Below are positions 24,943-34,679 of a DNA stretch of 64,000 nucleotides, piece after piece. Source of the stretch: Halovenus aranensis (lineage in GTDB: Archaea; Halobacteriota; Halobacteria; Halobacteriales; Haloarculaceae); contig NZ_FNFC01000011.1 of assembly GCF_900100385.1 (NCBI RefSeq), forward strand, positions 1 through 64,000. Reading direction: 5' to 3'. Both the position numbers and the translations under genes were made by a program. The notes below the pieces were generated by a model. It had not been told where the DNA came from and made no database searches. It saw nothing but the letters and a program-made list of their open reading frames with translations. The first letter of the stretch is position 1. Every line of letters begins with the position of its first letter.

Positions 24943-27195
24943 ATGGGACTTGACGAGGACGCACTCGACTATCATAGTTCGGAGCCACCCGGGAAACTGG
25001 AGATGTCGACGACAAAGCCGACGAACACACAGCGGGACCTGAGTCTGGCGTACTCGCCGGGCGTTGCCGCGCCCTGTCGCGCGATAGACGAGGACTCCGC
25101 CGACGCCTACAGCTACACCGCCAAAGGGAATCTGGTCGGCGTCGTCTCCGACGGCAGCGCCACCCTCGGCCTGGGTGACATCGGCCCGCAGGCCTGTAAG
25201 CCCGTCATGGAGGGCAAAGGTGTCCTCTTCAAGCGGTTTGCCGACATCGATGTCTTCGACGTGGAACTCGACCACGAATCGACCGAGGATATGATTGCGT
25301 CAATCCGGGCGATGGAGCCTACCTTTGGGGGTATCAACCTCGAAGACATCGCCGCACCGGCCTGCTTCGAAATCGAGGAGGCTCTGCGTGAGGAGACGGA
25401 TATTCCGGTGTTTCACGACGACCAGCACGGGACAGCCATCATCTCCGGTGCTGCACTGCTGAACGCCGTCGACATCGTCGACAAGGACTTCTCGGAGCTC
25501 GATATCGTCTTCTCCGGCGCAGGCGCAAGCGCCATCGCGACCGCAGAGTTCTACGTCTCGCTGGGCGCGAGCAGAGACCGCATCACGATGTGTGACTCAA
25601 GTGGCATTATAACCGAAGAACGCGCCGAAGCCGACGGCGTCAACGAGTACAAACGCGAGTTCGCCCGCGACGTGCCCGAGGGCGATTTGGCCGATGCGAT
25701 GGAAGACGCCGACGTGTTCGTCGGTCTCTCCATCGGTGGTATCGTCGACGAGGAGATGGTCCGGTCGATGGCCGACAATCCGATTATCTTCGCGATGGCC
25801 AATCCCGACCCGGAAATTGGCTACACCGAGGCCAAGGAGGCGCGCGAGGACACCGTCATCGTCGCCACCGGCCGCTCGGATTACCCGAATCAGGTGAACA
25901 ACGTACTCGGATTCCCGTTTATCTTCCGTGGCGCACTCGACGCCCGGGCCACCGAGATAAACGAGGAGATGAAAGTCGCCGCCGCGCGGGCGCTGGCCGA
26001 CCTGGCGCGCGAGGACGTGCCCGACGCGGTCGTCAAAGCCTACGGCGACGAACCCCTCCAGTTCGGTCCAGACTACATCATCCCGAAACCGCTGGACCCG
26101 CGTGTCCTGTTCGAAGTGGCACCGGCCGTCGCGCAGGCGGCGACCGACAGCGGCTGTGCCCGTATCGACCTCGACCCAGCGGAGCACCGCGAACGGCTCG
26201 AAGCGCGGCTGGGCAAATCCCGCGAGATGATGCGTGTCGTCTTGAACAAGGCAAAGAGCGACCCCAAGCGGCTCGTCTTGGCCGAGGGCAACGACGAGAA
26301 GATGGTTCGGGCAGCCTACCAGATTGCCGAGCAGGGCATCGGTGAGCCGGTTCTCATCGGCGACCGCCAGAGCATCTGGGCGACGATGGAGGACCTGGGC
26401 CTGAGCTTCGAGCCAGAAATTGTCGACCCGAGTCAGGACAACCTCGACTCGTATGCCGAGCGGCTCTACGAACTCCGGCAGCGAGAGGGAGTTACCCGTC
26501 GGGAGGCAGAGGAACTCATCACCGACGGCAACTACCTCGGCAGCGTGATGGTCGAGGTGGGCGACGCCGACGCCATGCTGACGGGCCTGATGCATCATTA
26601 CCCCGAGGCGCTCCGGCCGCCGCTTCGGCTTATCGGAACAGCCGACGACGCCAACTACGCGGCCGGCGTCTACATGCTGACGTTCAAAAACCGGGTCGTC
26701 TTCTGTGCCGACACCACGGTCAATCAAGACCCCGACGAAGACGTACTCGCGGAGGTCACGCGTCACACGGCCGACCTCGCCCGCCGGTTCAACGTCGAGC
26801 CGCGGGCCGCGCTGTTGTCCTACTCTGATTTCGGCAGCGTCGACAACGAGGGCACGCAGAAAGTTCGACAGGCCGCCTCGGAGCTGCGAAGCGACCCGAC
26901 GGTCGATTTCCCCGTCGACGGCGAGATGCAGGCCGACACCGCAGTCGTCGAGGAGACGCTCACCGGGACCTACGACTTCTCACAGCTCGACGAGCCGGCG
27001 AACGTGCTAGTCTTCCCCAACCTCGAAGCCGGCAACATCGGCTACAAGCTCCTCCAGCGCCTCGGCGGCGCAGAGGCTATCGGCCCGATGCTCGTCGGGA
27101 TGGACAAGCCAGTCCACGTCCTCCAGCGCGGCGACGAGGTCAAGGATATTGTCAACCTCGCCGGCGTCGCCGTCGTGGACGCACAAGAAAAGTAA
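24943..27195 (+). CDS. maeB: NADP-type malic enzyme fused to a phosphotransacetylase-like domain
   Basis: The ATG at 24943 ([18 protein letters not shown]) gives 750 residues. The N-terminal half is malic enzyme: [11 protein letters not shown], the catalytic-Lys/acidic region, [10 protein letters not shown], and a Rossmann G-A-G-A-S-A-I motif. Residues about 425-750 resemble phosphate acetyltransferase ([21 protein letters not shown] ... [18 protein letters not shown]). Enzymes of this MaeB type convert malate to pyruvate; the Pta-like part usually acts as an acetyl-CoA-responsive regulator. The longer N-terminal frame is rejected because it is not conserved-looking. Confidence 0.94.
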   Translation: MGLDEDALDYHSSEPPGKLEMSTTKPTNTQRDLSLAYSPGVAAPCRAIDEDSADAYSYTAKGNLVGVVSDGSATLGLGDIGPQACKPVMEGKGVLFKRFADIDVFDVELDHESTEDMIASIRAMEPTFGGINLEDIAAPACFEIEEALREETDIPVFHDDQHGTAIISGAALLNAVDIVDKDFSELDIVFSGAGASAIATAEFYVSLGASRDRITMCDSSGIITEERAEADGVNEYKREFARDVPEGDLADAMEDADVFVGLSIGGIVDEEMVRSMADNPIIFAMANPDPEIGYTEAKEAREDTVIVATGRSDYPNQVNNVLGFPFIFRGALDARATEINEEMKVAAARALADLAREDVPDAVVKAYGDEPLQFGPDYIIPKPLDPRVLFEVAPAVAQAATDSGCARIDLDPAEHRERLEARLGKSREMMRVVLNKAKSDPKRLVLAEGNDEKMVRAAYQIAEQGIGEPVLIGDRQSIWATMEDLGLSFEPEIVDPSQDNLDSYAERLYELRQREGVTRREAEELITDGNYLGSVMVEVGDADAMLTGLMHHYPEALRPPLRLIGTADDANYAAGVYMLTFKNRVVFCADTTVNQDPDEDVLAEVTRHTADLARRFNVEPRAALLSYSDFGSVDNEGTQKVRQAASELRSDPTVDFPVDGEMQADTAVVEETLTGTYDFSQLDEPANVLVFPNLEAGNIGYKLLQRLGGAEAIGPMLVGMDKPVHVLQRGDEVKDIVNLAGVAVVDAQEK

Positions 27196-27199
27196 GCTG

Positions 27200-27487
27200 T
27201 CACTCCCCGTCGTGAGCAGACCGCTCGACGACTGATTCCGCGTCGGCCACGTCGCGTGCGTCTGTCGGCGGATGGAAGTACACCGCGTCGGCGACGAGCA
27301 GTCCGCTCGTGACCGCGCTCGCGCCCATCGCCAGATGCAACGAGAGTGGGGTGAACAGATAGGCGAGTACGGCGGCCATGAAAAGAACCGGGATGACAGC
27401 TAGTAGCAGGTCGTATCTAGACAACTGACTTAGCAGTCGGTTTCGTGCCTGTTCCTGCCGATTCCGTGTGTTGTCACTAACTGCCAT
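27200..27487 (-). CDS. Small haloarchaeal membrane protein (95 aa)
   Basis: The start at ATG 27487 (MAVSDNTRNRQEQ) is supported by a strong ribosome-binding site GGAGGGG about nine bases upstream, which is rare in this window. The protein has an N-terminal amphipathic region, two hydrophobic helices (about 28-50 and 54-74) and an acidic tail. It is convergent with maeB. An inverted repeat overlaps its promoter (27503-27527). I do not recognise a family. The combination of Shine-Dalgarno site, TATA box and repeat suggests a regulated small membrane protein. Confidence 0.68.
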   Translation of the reverse strand: MAVSDNTRNRQEQARNRLLSQLSRYDLLLAVIPVLFMAAVLAYLFTPLSLHLAMGASAVTSGLLVADAVYFHPPTDARDVADAESVVERSAHDGE

Positions 27488-27787
27488 CTCTGTACCCCTC
27501 CTATTGGATAATAGATTACGATCCAATATAAAATTTTTCTCAGTGACGTTATCTGAATGGACGTATACCTACGTTCGTAATTTTTTGTGATTTTCAGATA
27601 AGTTATAGAGATATATGCCGCCCCTTTTTCGGTCGCGGTTATTTCCTCTAAGCCGTCGAGATGTGCTCTCAAAGTATGTCTGCCTCTTTCGCACATATCC
27701 GGAGTTCGAGAGGCACGGTCGTGTGTCAGACTGACGTATCGCTGTGGAACGCAATCCTTACCGCCACCGCCGTCAGAAGCCGATGTA
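27488..27787. other. AT-rich divergent intergenic region with nested palindromes
   Basis: This 300-base gap separates the small membrane gene (minus) from tgtA (plus). The part 27500-27620 is far richer in A and T than its surroundings. It holds an inverted repeat over the minus-strand promoter (27503-27527). It also holds a 9-bp inverted repeat TTATCTGAA/TTCAGATAA (27549-27557 with 27593-27601), which encloses a small hairpin ACGTA-TACC-TACGT (27561-27574). No ORF is supported. Confidence 0.6.
27503..27527 (-). promoter_or_regulatory. Inverted repeat over the promoter of the gene at 27487 (operator candidate)
   Basis: ATTGGAT (27503-27509) and ATCCAAT (27521-27527) form a perfect 7-bp inverted repeat with an 11-nt spacer. 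The minus-strand TATA element TTTTATAT lies at about 27524-27531, so a protein bound here would cover both TATA and transcription start. Confidence 0.5.
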
Positions 27788-29269
27788 ATGCGGGACAACT
27801 TCGAAGTCCGGAGATACGACGGGGCAGGACGGCTCGGCAAGCTGACGGTACCGCGGTCGTCTGTCACCGTCGAGACGCCGGCGCTGTTACCGGTCGTCAA
27901 CCCCCACGTCCAGACCATCTCTCCCGCACAGCTCGAATCCCAGTTCGGCGCGGAGATTCTCATCACGAACAGCTACATTATCTACGGCAGTGACACGCTG
28001 CGCGAGCCTGCGCTGGCAGACGGCTTGCACGAGGTACTCGACTTCTCGGGTGCCATCATGACCGATTCGGGCTCTTTCCAGCTCGCAGAGTACGGCGATA
28101 TCGACGTGACGACGCCGGAAATCCTGGAGTTTCAACAGCAAATCGGGTCCGACATCGGGACGCCTGTCGACATTCCGACCCCGCCGGACGTCTCCAGAGA
28201 ACAGGCCCGTGAGGAGTGGGAGACGACGCTCGAACGTCTCGGCGTCGCCGAATCGGTCGACACGGGTGAGATGCTCGTCACTGCCCCGGTCCAGGGGTCG
28301 ACACACCCAGACCTGCGCGAACGGGCGGCCGAAGAGGCCGCTGCGACAGGTCTTGACCTCGCTCCGGTCGGTGCGGTCGTCCCACTGATGAACGAGTACC
28401 GGTTCGGTGACCTGGTCGAAGTCGTCGCGGCGACAAAGCGTGGCCTCCCTGCGAACGTCCCCGTCCACCTGTTCGGGGCGGGCCACCCGATGATGTTCGC
28501 GCTCGCGGCGGCGCTTGGCTGTGACCTGTTTGACTCTGCGGCGTATGCGCTGTACGCCCGCGACGACCGCTATCTCACGGTTCGGGGGACCGAGCATCTC
28601 GGCGAACTGTCCTATTTCCCCTGTGAATGTCCGGTCTGTTCAGAACACACTCCAGACGAGGTGGCCGAGATGGACGACGACGACCGCCATCGGCTGCTCG
28701 CCGAGCACAATCTCGCGGTCTCGTTCGGCGAGATTCGCCGAATCAAGGAAGCCATCCGCCGCGGGACGCTGTTCGAACTCGTCGAGACGCGGGTTCGCGG
28801 CCATCCGACGCTGGTCGACGGCTACCGGGCGTTGCTCGATTGCGTCGAACAGCTCGAAACCACGGACCCCGTCGCCAAGGAGTCGTTTTTCTATCTCTCT
28901 GCCGACAGTGCCCGCCGTCCCGAGGTGACACGTCACCACGACCGCCTCGCTCGCCTCGATGCCCCCGAGGAAGTCCTGTTGACGACCGGCCAGCCGAGTG
29001 ACCGTTACGAGGAGAGCTGGCGACTGGTCGTCCCCTTCGGTCCGGTGCCACGAAGCCTCTCGGACGTGTATCCCCTGACCGCAGAGACGCCCGACCGCCT
29101 TGACCGGTCGGCGTACGTGGCGGCCGCCGACGGCATCGCCCGACTGGTCGAAGCAAACCCCGAGACGACGTTCACGGTCGTCCACGACGGCTGGCCGGAG
29201 TCGGCACTCGATGTGGTCCCCGACCGCGTTGCCGTCGAGGGGTACACGCCACAGGAAGAACAGGACTAA
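27788..29269 (+). CDS. tgtA: Archaeosine tRNA-guanine transglycosylase (ArcTGT)
   Basis: This enzyme swaps guanine 15 in the tRNA D-loop for preQ0, the first tRNA step of archaeosine synthesis. The 493-residue chain begins [13 protein letters not shown]. It has the catalytic region [12 protein letters not shown] (Asp near residue 92), the substrate pocket [15 protein letters not shown] and the barrel end [19 protein letters not shown] zinc site is seen as [18 protein letters not shown]-terminal extension of over 150 residues is typical of archaeal enzymes. The Nmad3-like gene follows after 25 bp and arcS is 2.7 kb downstream. Confidence 0.95.
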   Translation: MRDNFEVRRYDGAGRLGKLTVPRSSVTVETPALLPVVNPHVQTISPAQLESQFGAEILITNSYIIYGSDTLREPALADGLHEVLDFSGAIMTDSGSFQLAEYGDIDVTTPEILEFQQQIGSDIGTPVDIPTPPDVSREQAREEWETTLERLGVAESVDTGEMLVTAPVQGSTHPDLRERAAEEAAATGLDLAPVGAVVPLMNEYRFGDLVEVVAATKRGLPANVPVHLFGAGHPMMFALAAALGCDLFDSAAYALYARDDRYLTVRGTEHLGELSYFPCECPVCSEHTPDEVAEMDDDDRHRLLAEHNLAVSFGEIRRIKEAIRRGTLFELVETRVRGHPTLVDGYRALLDCVEQLETTDPVAKESFFYLSADSARRPEVTRHHDRLARLDAPEEVLLTTGQPSDRYEESWRLVVPFGPVPRSLSDVYPLTAETPDRLDRSAYVAAADGIARLVEANPETTFTVVHDGWPESALDVVPDRVAVEGYTPQEEQD

Positions 29270-29294
29270 CACCGCGAGCCCCAAACAGCAGCGT

Positions 29295-30074
29295 ATGGCA
29301 GTCGTTCTCGTCGGTGTCGGGGCAGACAGCGGAAACGTCGACCCCGTGCCAGCGTTGCTCGACGGACGACGCTTCGAGTATGTCCCCATCCCAGAGAAAT
29401 CAACGGAGACGACCGAAACGAAGACGCTGGGGTCGATGCAACAGCGACACGGCGACGGCCCGCTGTCGGCGTTAGTCGACGGCATCAGGCCGGGCAGTGA
29501 GGGGGAATGGATTCGGGACGAGGAGCGAATCCGGACCCATCCGGTCCATCACGACCCGAACTTCGAGGCGCTGACCTACGGCGAGGGCGGCAAAGACAGC
29601 AATATCAACGCTATCGTCGACCACCTCGAAGCGGGCGACGTGCTCGGCTTCTACACGGGACTGGAGACAGCAGGTCGGCTACACCGCTATCTCTTCGGTT
29701 ATTTTACGCTGGCGACAGACCCGGTCGTACTCGACGCCGAGACACCGGCAGAGACGAGGGCCGCCGTGTTAGAGGAACATCACGAAAACGCCCACGCAAA
29801 GCGCTTTGCAGAACGAGGCGAACTCTACGCGCTCGACCCCGACCAGCCACAGGGAGCCAGCCGGGTCGTACTCGCCGACGGCTGCGAACCCGGCGGGCTA
29901 CTCGACCGGGCGGTCCGGCTCAGCGGCCCCGTCGACCGCGGCAACTACTACATGGCCGAGGAGGTAGCCGAGAAACTCGACCCGAACACCACCTACCTCG
30001 GAGGGTTCAAGCCGGCTATCCGGTGTGAGATTCCGGCGTCCGCGTTCGTCGACTTCGTCGACAGTCGCCAGTAG
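29295..30074 (+). CDS. Nmad3-like protein (nucleotide-modification-associated domain 3)
   Basis: The ATG at 29295 (MAVVLVGVGADSGNVDP) starts a 259-residue protein 25 bp after tgtA, so the two are probably one operon. The N-terminal D-S-G-N...DGRRFEYVPIPE, the middle HHDPNFEALTYGEGG and the following L-E-A-G-D-V-L-G-F-Y-T-G-L with GYFTLAT are what I recall of the Nmad3 family. Iyer and colleagues predicted that family to act with base-modifying enzymes. The biochemical activity is unknown. Placement beside archaeosine genes suggests a link to 7-deazaguanine tRNA modification, which is inference. Confidence 0.72.
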   Translation: MAVVLVGVGADSGNVDPVPALLDGRRFEYVPIPEKSTETTETKTLGSMQQRHGDGPLSALVDGIRPGSEGEWIRDEERIRTHPVHHDPNFEALTYGEGGKDSNINAIVDHLEAGDVLGFYTGLETAGRLHRYLFGYFTLATDPVVLDAETPAETRAAVLEEHHENAHAKRFAERGELYALDPDQPQGASRVVLADGCEPGGLLDRAVRLSGPVDRGNYYMAEEVAEKLDPNTTYLGGFKPAIRCEIPASAFVDFVDSRQ

Positions 30075-30079
30075 TCGGC

Positions 30080-31015
30080 TCAGTCGGCGGTCGGCGGGCG
30101 ACGCTGGCGGCGAATTTCGTCCCGGATAGCGCGGCGCTTGATGAGCAAAAAGCCAAGGAAAATTAGCGAGAACCCGGCGACAGTGGCCGGCGAGATGCCC
30201 TCCGAGAGGAACAGCCACCCCGAAATCGCCGCGAAGGCGGGCGCGACATACGAGACGAGATTAATCTCGATTGGGCCGAGGCGTTCGAGCAGGTCGAAGT
30301 AGATGAGAAAGCCAAACGCACTCGCCACGACCGAGAGATAGACGAGCGCCAGCACCGCCTCGGTCGTCCACTCGATAGCGCCGGGAGACTCGCCGAGGCC
30401 GAGCGCGATACCGTGCATCAACAGTCCACCGAGCAGCATCGCCCACCCCTCGAGTGTCTCGATTTCGAGCGTCGCCTCGACGCGCCGGGTGAGGACACTC
30501 CCGAAGGCAAAGGCCGCCGCCGCGGCGAGGACGAGCAGTTTCGGGACTGTCCCCTCGCCGGTCAGGTTCGAGGGGGCGGGGTCTGCGAGGACGACCACGC
30601 CGACCAACCCGAGACAGAGCCCGGCGACACCCAGCAGCGTCAGCCGCTCTGCGGGCAGGAGGGCGCGGGCGAAGCCGGTCGTCAACACCGGATTGAGGCT
30701 GACGATGACCGCGGCGACGGCACTCGTTACCGCCGGGTCGGTCTGGCCGACGAACAGGAAGGCGTGATAGAGCGCAATCAGAAACACCGCACCGATGGCG
30801 ACCAGCCCCCACTCGCCGCGCGTGGATGGGACTGGGTTATCAGCAACCCACAGGGCGTAGGCGAGCATGATGACTCCCGCCACGTCGTACCGAATCGCCG
30901 CGAACGTGACCGCCGGGAAGAACTCCAGCCCGAGGTTAATCGCCATAAACGCCGAGCCCCAGATTGCCGATAACACCACGAACAACACGGCGTTACGGGA
31001 TGTCCCTGTGAGCAC
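30080..31015 (-). CDS. DMT-superfamily (EamA) exporter
   Basis: The protein has ten membrane helices arranged as two EamA repeats. The first begins LFVVLSAIWGSAFMAINLGLE and the second FAFGSVLTRRVEATLEIETL. This is the drug/metabolite transporter fold, mostly exporting amino acids, nucleosides or similar metabolites. I place the start at GTG 31015 (about 311 residues), because a palindromic CTTAAG element at about 31099-31104 would put the transcript start between it and the in-frame ATG at 31090. The 31090 start adds 25 residues and cannot be excluded. It is convergent with the Nmad3-like gene. Confidence 0.85.
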   Translation of the reverse strand: MLTGTSRNAVLFVVLSAIWGSAFMAINLGLEFFPAVTFAAIRYDVAGVIMLAYALWVADNPVPSTRGEWGLVAIGAVFLIALYHAFLFVGQTDPAVTSAVAAVIVSLNPVLTTGFARALLPAERLTLLGVAGLCLGLVGVVVLADPAPSNLTGEGTVPKLLVLAAAAAFAFGSVLTRRVEATLEIETLEGWAMLLGGLLMHGIALGLGESPGAIEWTTEAVLALVYLSVVASAFGFLIYFDLLERLGPIEINLVSYVAPAFAAISGWLFLSEGISPATVAGFSLIFLGFLLIKRRAIRDEIRRQRRPPTAD

Positions 31016-31130
31016 AGGACGGATTCGACCCCCGCTGGTGTATGGGTTTCGGAGCGGACCGGTCTCTCCGGTATCGCCGAGAGAACCCAAGAGCAGAACT
31101 TAAGCCGGGACCACGTCTCTGTTTCTATCA

Positions 31131-31850
31131 ATGAGTCAAACAGAATTCGACGCCGCTGATACCGGCGGCGAGCCGACAGACAGCAACGCGATTCCGGAAG
31201 CTGTCGACTGGTTGCTGGGCGGGCTGATTGCGCTGGGCGGACTCCTGTTGCTGTTTGCCGGGACAGTACTCACCACAGTCGTCGGTCGAAACGAACTCGT
31301 AGAGGCTATCGACGAGGGAGACACGCTAACGGTCGGGTCGACAGAACTCACGCGGGCAGAGGCTATCGATGTCAGTGAGGCCGTCGTGTCCTGGGTCGGT
31401 GTCGGGTTGTTGGTGACTGGCGGCGCACTGGTGTTGTTCGCGCTTGCCTACGTGTTCGTCCGCCGCCGTGACACCCGGCGCAGCGAGCGCGGCGAGGCGA
31501 CGAGTTCGTACTACGCGAACGCGGTCCGTGGCTCTGTGGTCACGGTGTTTTTCTCGTTCGTCGGCTTCTCGGCGGTCCTCGGGGGCGGACTCGCGGGCTA
31601 TCTCGAAGGCGGCGACTCCGACCAGTCGGTCAGCGTGGGCGGAGTTGCCGGCCTCCTCTCGGCGCTCCCGGCACTGGTCATCGCCGTGTTCACGCTCATC
31701 GGACTGTTCGCCGGGTTGCGCGATATCGGCCAGACTGGTCCACTCGCCGTCGCTGCAATCGGGATGGCGCTCGCAGTGTTGATTTACACAGGCATCAACG
31801 CGACGCTCGGCGCGCTCGGCGGCTACGTCGGTGGTCGTCTGGCGGAGTGA
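31131..31850 (+). CDS. Multi-pass membrane protein of unknown function
   Basis: The 239-residue protein has an acidic N-terminal tail and about five hydrophobic helices (near 27-50, 83-108, 130-160, 170-195 and 205-232). A short extracellular-type loop with T-V-G-S-T-E-L lies between the first two. It is Gly- and Val-rich and matches no family I can name. The promoter is the CTTAAG box at about 31099-31104, shared in position with the divergent transporter. The downstream gene arcS starts 88 bp later, so co-transcription is possible. Confidence 0.7.
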   Translation: MSQTEFDAADTGGEPTDSNAIPEAVDWLLGGLIALGGLLLLFAGTVLTTVVGRNELVEAIDEGDTLTVGSTELTRAEAIDVSEAVVSWVGVGLLVTGGALVLFALAYVFVRRRDTRRSERGEATSSYYANAVRGSVVTVFFSFVGFSAVLGGGLAGYLEGGDSDQSVSVGGVAGLLSALPALVIAVFTLIGLFAGLRDIGQTGPLAVAAIGMALAVLIYTGINATLGALGGYVGGRLAE

Positions 31851-31938
31851 GAACCGACGAACTGTTATCTACCCCAGCCAGACACCTGTACATGAGTATC
31901 TTCGTAGCTGCGAGCCAGGTTTCTGCGGGGGAGAGCCG

Positions 31939-33690
31939 ATGACTGAATACTTCGAAGTCCACGAGCGGGACGGGGCCGCCCGTCTCGCCGAGTTGCGCCT
32001 CTCGGAGTCCAGAGAGACGCCCGCCCTCGTCGACGACGTGCGAACGGACGCAGGGAGCCTCTGGGCCAGCGAACGCGACCTTCCGAAAGGCGACGAATCG
32101 GCGCTGACAATCCTGCCACATCGCGCGTTCCCCGGCGGGACTCCCGACGAGGTACAGGAGGCGTTCGCCGTCGACTATCCGACTATCGACGGGCCGAGTG
32201 GGGCCGTCGTCTCGCCCGAAACCGCCGACGACCACGGGGCAGACGCCTACGTCCTCTCGAACGCACAGGAACTCACCGAACACGCGTCGGCCTTCGTCGA
32301 CGGTCTCGTCGAGACGCGCGCGGCGGTTCCGGCCGACGCCGCGCTCTATCTCTCCGGGGTCGCGACCCCGGGCAACGTCTCGATTCTGGCCTACGCCGGC
32401 GTCGACCTCGTGGACGCCGACCGCGCGGTCGTGAAAGGTACCCGAGGAAAGTACCTCACGACCGACGGCGAGCGCTTTCTGGAAGACCTGGACGAGCTTC
32501 CCTGCTCGTGTCCGGCCTGTCAGGGTCCCCGCGAGGAGTTCGACCGCGAGGACTGTGCCGCGCACAACGAACACGCACTCCGGACAGAGCTGCGCCGGGT
32601 CCGAGCGAGAATCCGAGAGGGGAGACTCCGCGATTACGTCGAGGGACAGGCCCGCCACGAACAGTGGCACACCGCGGTCATGCGCCGCCTCGACCAGCAG
32701 TACGGCTATCTGGAACAGCGAACGCCGGTCGTCCGGCAGGCAGAGTTGACGGCCGCGACCGACGACACGCTCAACCGCGTCGAGATTCAGCGCTTCGCCG
32801 AACGCGTCACCACGCGCTACCGGAACCGGTTCGACAATCCGCTGGTGCTGGTTCCCTGTTCGGCCCGGAAACCTTACAGCGAGTCACAGAGTCACAGCCA
32901 GTTCCACGACGCCATCCAGTTCCGGGCCCACACCGTCTCGATGACCTCGCCAATCGGCGTCGTCCCCCAGGAGCTCGAACTCACCTATCCGGCACAGCAT
33001 TACGACACCGTCGTCACCGGCGAGTGGACGCCCACAGAACGGGAGTTCGTCGCCAGCGTGCTCGAAGCCTACCTCGACCGCAACGAGTACCCCCGCATCG
33101 TCGCCCACGTCCCCGACGGCGGGTATCGCGACATCTGTGAGCGCGTCGAGGAGGCGCTTGGGCTTGACTTCGAGTACACCGTCGTCGACCATCCGACCGC
33201 CACCGACTCCCTCTCGAATCTCGCCTCGACGGTCTCGGACGCGCTGAAGTACTCGAAACGCGAGCGTCAGCACAACACCATCCGCGCGGTCGCAGACTAC
33301 CAGTTCGGCGAGGGTGCCGGCGACGAGCTGTTCGGCGAGTTCCGGACCGGCGCGCGGTATCCCAAACTCCGCGTCAACAGCACGGACGGCGAACAGCTGG
33401 CGATGCTCGTCGCCCAGTACGGCGTTCTCTCGCTGACACTCGCGGGCGCGCGTCGGTGGGTCGACAGCGACGTGGCGACCAAACGGGTCGAAATCGACAG
33501 CTTCGTTCCACACGGCTCCGTGCTCGCTCCCGGCGTGCGCGACGCCTCGCCGGAGATTCGCCCGGGCGACGAGATCGTCATCGAGGGACCGAAGGCGTTC
33601 GCCGTTGGCCGGGCGCACATGTCCGGCCCCGAGATGGTCGAGAGTAGCCGCGGCATCGCAAGCTCTGTTCGACACGTCGAGGAACGATAA
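31939..33690 (+). CDS. arcS: Archaeosine synthase (ArcS, TgtA2)
   Basis: This enzyme converts preQ0 at tRNA position 15 towards archaeosine, with lysine as nitrogen donor in the ArcS/RaSEA pathway. The ATG at 31939 follows a clear GGGGGAG site. The 583-residue chain has a TGT-like N-terminal domain with a degenerate active site, a CSCPACQGPREEF zinc-type region near residue 195, and the family hallmark PCSARKPYSESQSH near 304. The C-terminal PUA domain (VLAPGVRDASPEIRPGDEI ... AVGRAHMSG) binds tRNA. It lies near tgtA, its pathway partner. Confidence 0.94.
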   Translation: MTEYFEVHERDGAARLAELRLSESRETPALVDDVRTDAGSLWASERDLPKGDESALTILPHRAFPGGTPDEVQEAFAVDYPTIDGPSGAVVSPETADDHGADAYVLSNAQELTEHASAFVDGLVETRAAVPADAALYLSGVATPGNVSILAYAGVDLVDADRAVVKGTRGKYLTTDGERFLEDLDELPCSCPACQGPREEFDREDCAAHNEHALRTELRRVRARIREGRLRDYVEGQARHEQWHTAVMRRLDQQYGYLEQRTPVVRQAELTAATDDTLNRVEIQRFAERVTTRYRNRFDNPLVLVPCSARKPYSESQSHSQFHDAIQFRAHTVSMTSPIGVVPQELELTYPAQHYDTVVTGEWTPTEREFVASVLEAYLDRNEYPRIVAHVPDGGYRDICERVEEALGLDFEYTVVDHPTATDSLSNLASTVSDALKYSKRERQHNTIRAVADYQFGEGAGDELFGEFRTGARYPKLRVNSTDGEQLAMLVAQYGVLSLTLAGARRWVDSDVATKRVEIDSFVPHGSVLAPGVRDASPEIRPGDEIVIEGPKAFAVGRAHMSGPEMVESSRGIASSVRHVEER

Positions 33691-33701
33691 GGCGAGAAAC
33701 C

Positions 33702-33707
33702 TTTTTT
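33702..33707 (+). terminator. T-run terminator candidate after arcS
   Basis: Six consecutive T residues begin 12 bases after the arcS stop and before the ABC-transporter start, which is the usual archaeal termination signal. There is no hairpin. Confidence 0.4.
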
Positions 33708-33737
33708 GCGCTCGGCCTGGCGGGTAGTAGCAACTCG

Positions 33738-34679
33738 ATGACTTCCGACCGCTCGGCGGTCGTGCAGACGCGCGACCTCCGCAAGGAGTACGGCTCGACC
33801 GTCGCGGTCGACGACGTGTCACTCGAAATCTACGACGGGGAGATATTCGCGTTGCTCGGGCCGAACGGTGCCGGCAAGACCACCGCAGTCGAACTGATAC
33901 AGGGGTTGCGCGAGCCGACGAGCGGAGAGGTGACGCTGTTCGGGCAGGACCTCCAGAACCACCTGCGGGCGCTCAAGGACAGACTCGGCGTCGTCCCCCA
34001 GTCGTTTCATACCTTCGAGCGCCTGACCGTCCGCGAGAATGTCGCGCTTATCGGTGACCTCCACTCGGCTTCCTCGGACGTGTGCGAGGTGCTCGCAGAG
34101 TTAGACCTCACCGAGTGGGCAGGCGAGCGCTTTGGCTCGCTGTCGGGAGGGTACAAGCGCCGGACCGGTATCGCCATGGCGCTGGTGAGCGAGCCCGATA
34201 TCCTGTTTCTCGACGAACCAACGGCGGGGCTCGACCCCGCCGCCAGGCGGGCCACCTGGGAGCACATCGAGGGCCTGCCCGAACTTGGCACGACGGTCGT
34301 GTTGACGACCCACTACATGGACGAGGTGGAGTATCTCGCGGACCGGGTGGCCCTACTGGTCGACGGCCACGTCGAAGCGGTCGACTCAGTGCCCGCACTC
34401 GTCGACGCCTACGCGGGTGAGGTGACGGTCGTGGTCCACCTCGCCGGCGGCGAGCCCGAGGCCGAACTCGAATCGACGCTCGAGTCCCGAGCACAGGCAG
34501 TCCACCGGCGCGAGGGGGCACTTGTCGGCGTCTTCGACGACCGACAGCGCGCTCAGGAGGCCTACAGCGCGCTGCAGGATATCGGTACCCACTCTATCGA
34601 CCTCGTCAGTCCGGGGATGGAAGACGTGTTCTTAGAACTCGCTGGCGCGTCGCTCGCTCCCGGGGGTGAGTTACGGTGA
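33738..34679 (+). CDS. ABC-2-type exporter, ATP-binding subunit
   Basis: The 313-residue protein is a complete ABC ATPase: Walker A GPNGAGKTT (near 40), Q-loop region VVPQSFHTF, signature LSGGYKRR (near 136), Walker B ILFLDEPTAGLDP and switch His in TTHYMDEVEYL. The layout, with a C-terminal domain after residue 220, is that of DrrA/CcmA-like exporters. Its stop overlaps the permease start (GTGA), so the pair forms one complex. The exported substrate is unknown. Confidence 0.93.
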   Translation: MTSDRSAVVQTRDLRKEYGSTVAVDDVSLEIYDGEIFALLGPNGAGKTTAVELIQGLREPTSGEVTLFGQDLQNHLRALKDRLGVVPQSFHTFERLTVRENVALIGDLHSASSDVCEVLAELDLTEWAGERFGSLSGGYKRRTGIAMALVSEPDILFLDEPTAGLDPAARRATWEHIEGLPELGTTVVLTTHYMDEVEYLADRVALLVDGHVEAVDSVPALVDAYAGEVTVVVHLAGGEPEAELESTLESRAQAVHRREGALVGVFDDRQRAQEAYSALQDIGTHSIDLVSPGMEDVFLELAGASLAPGGELR

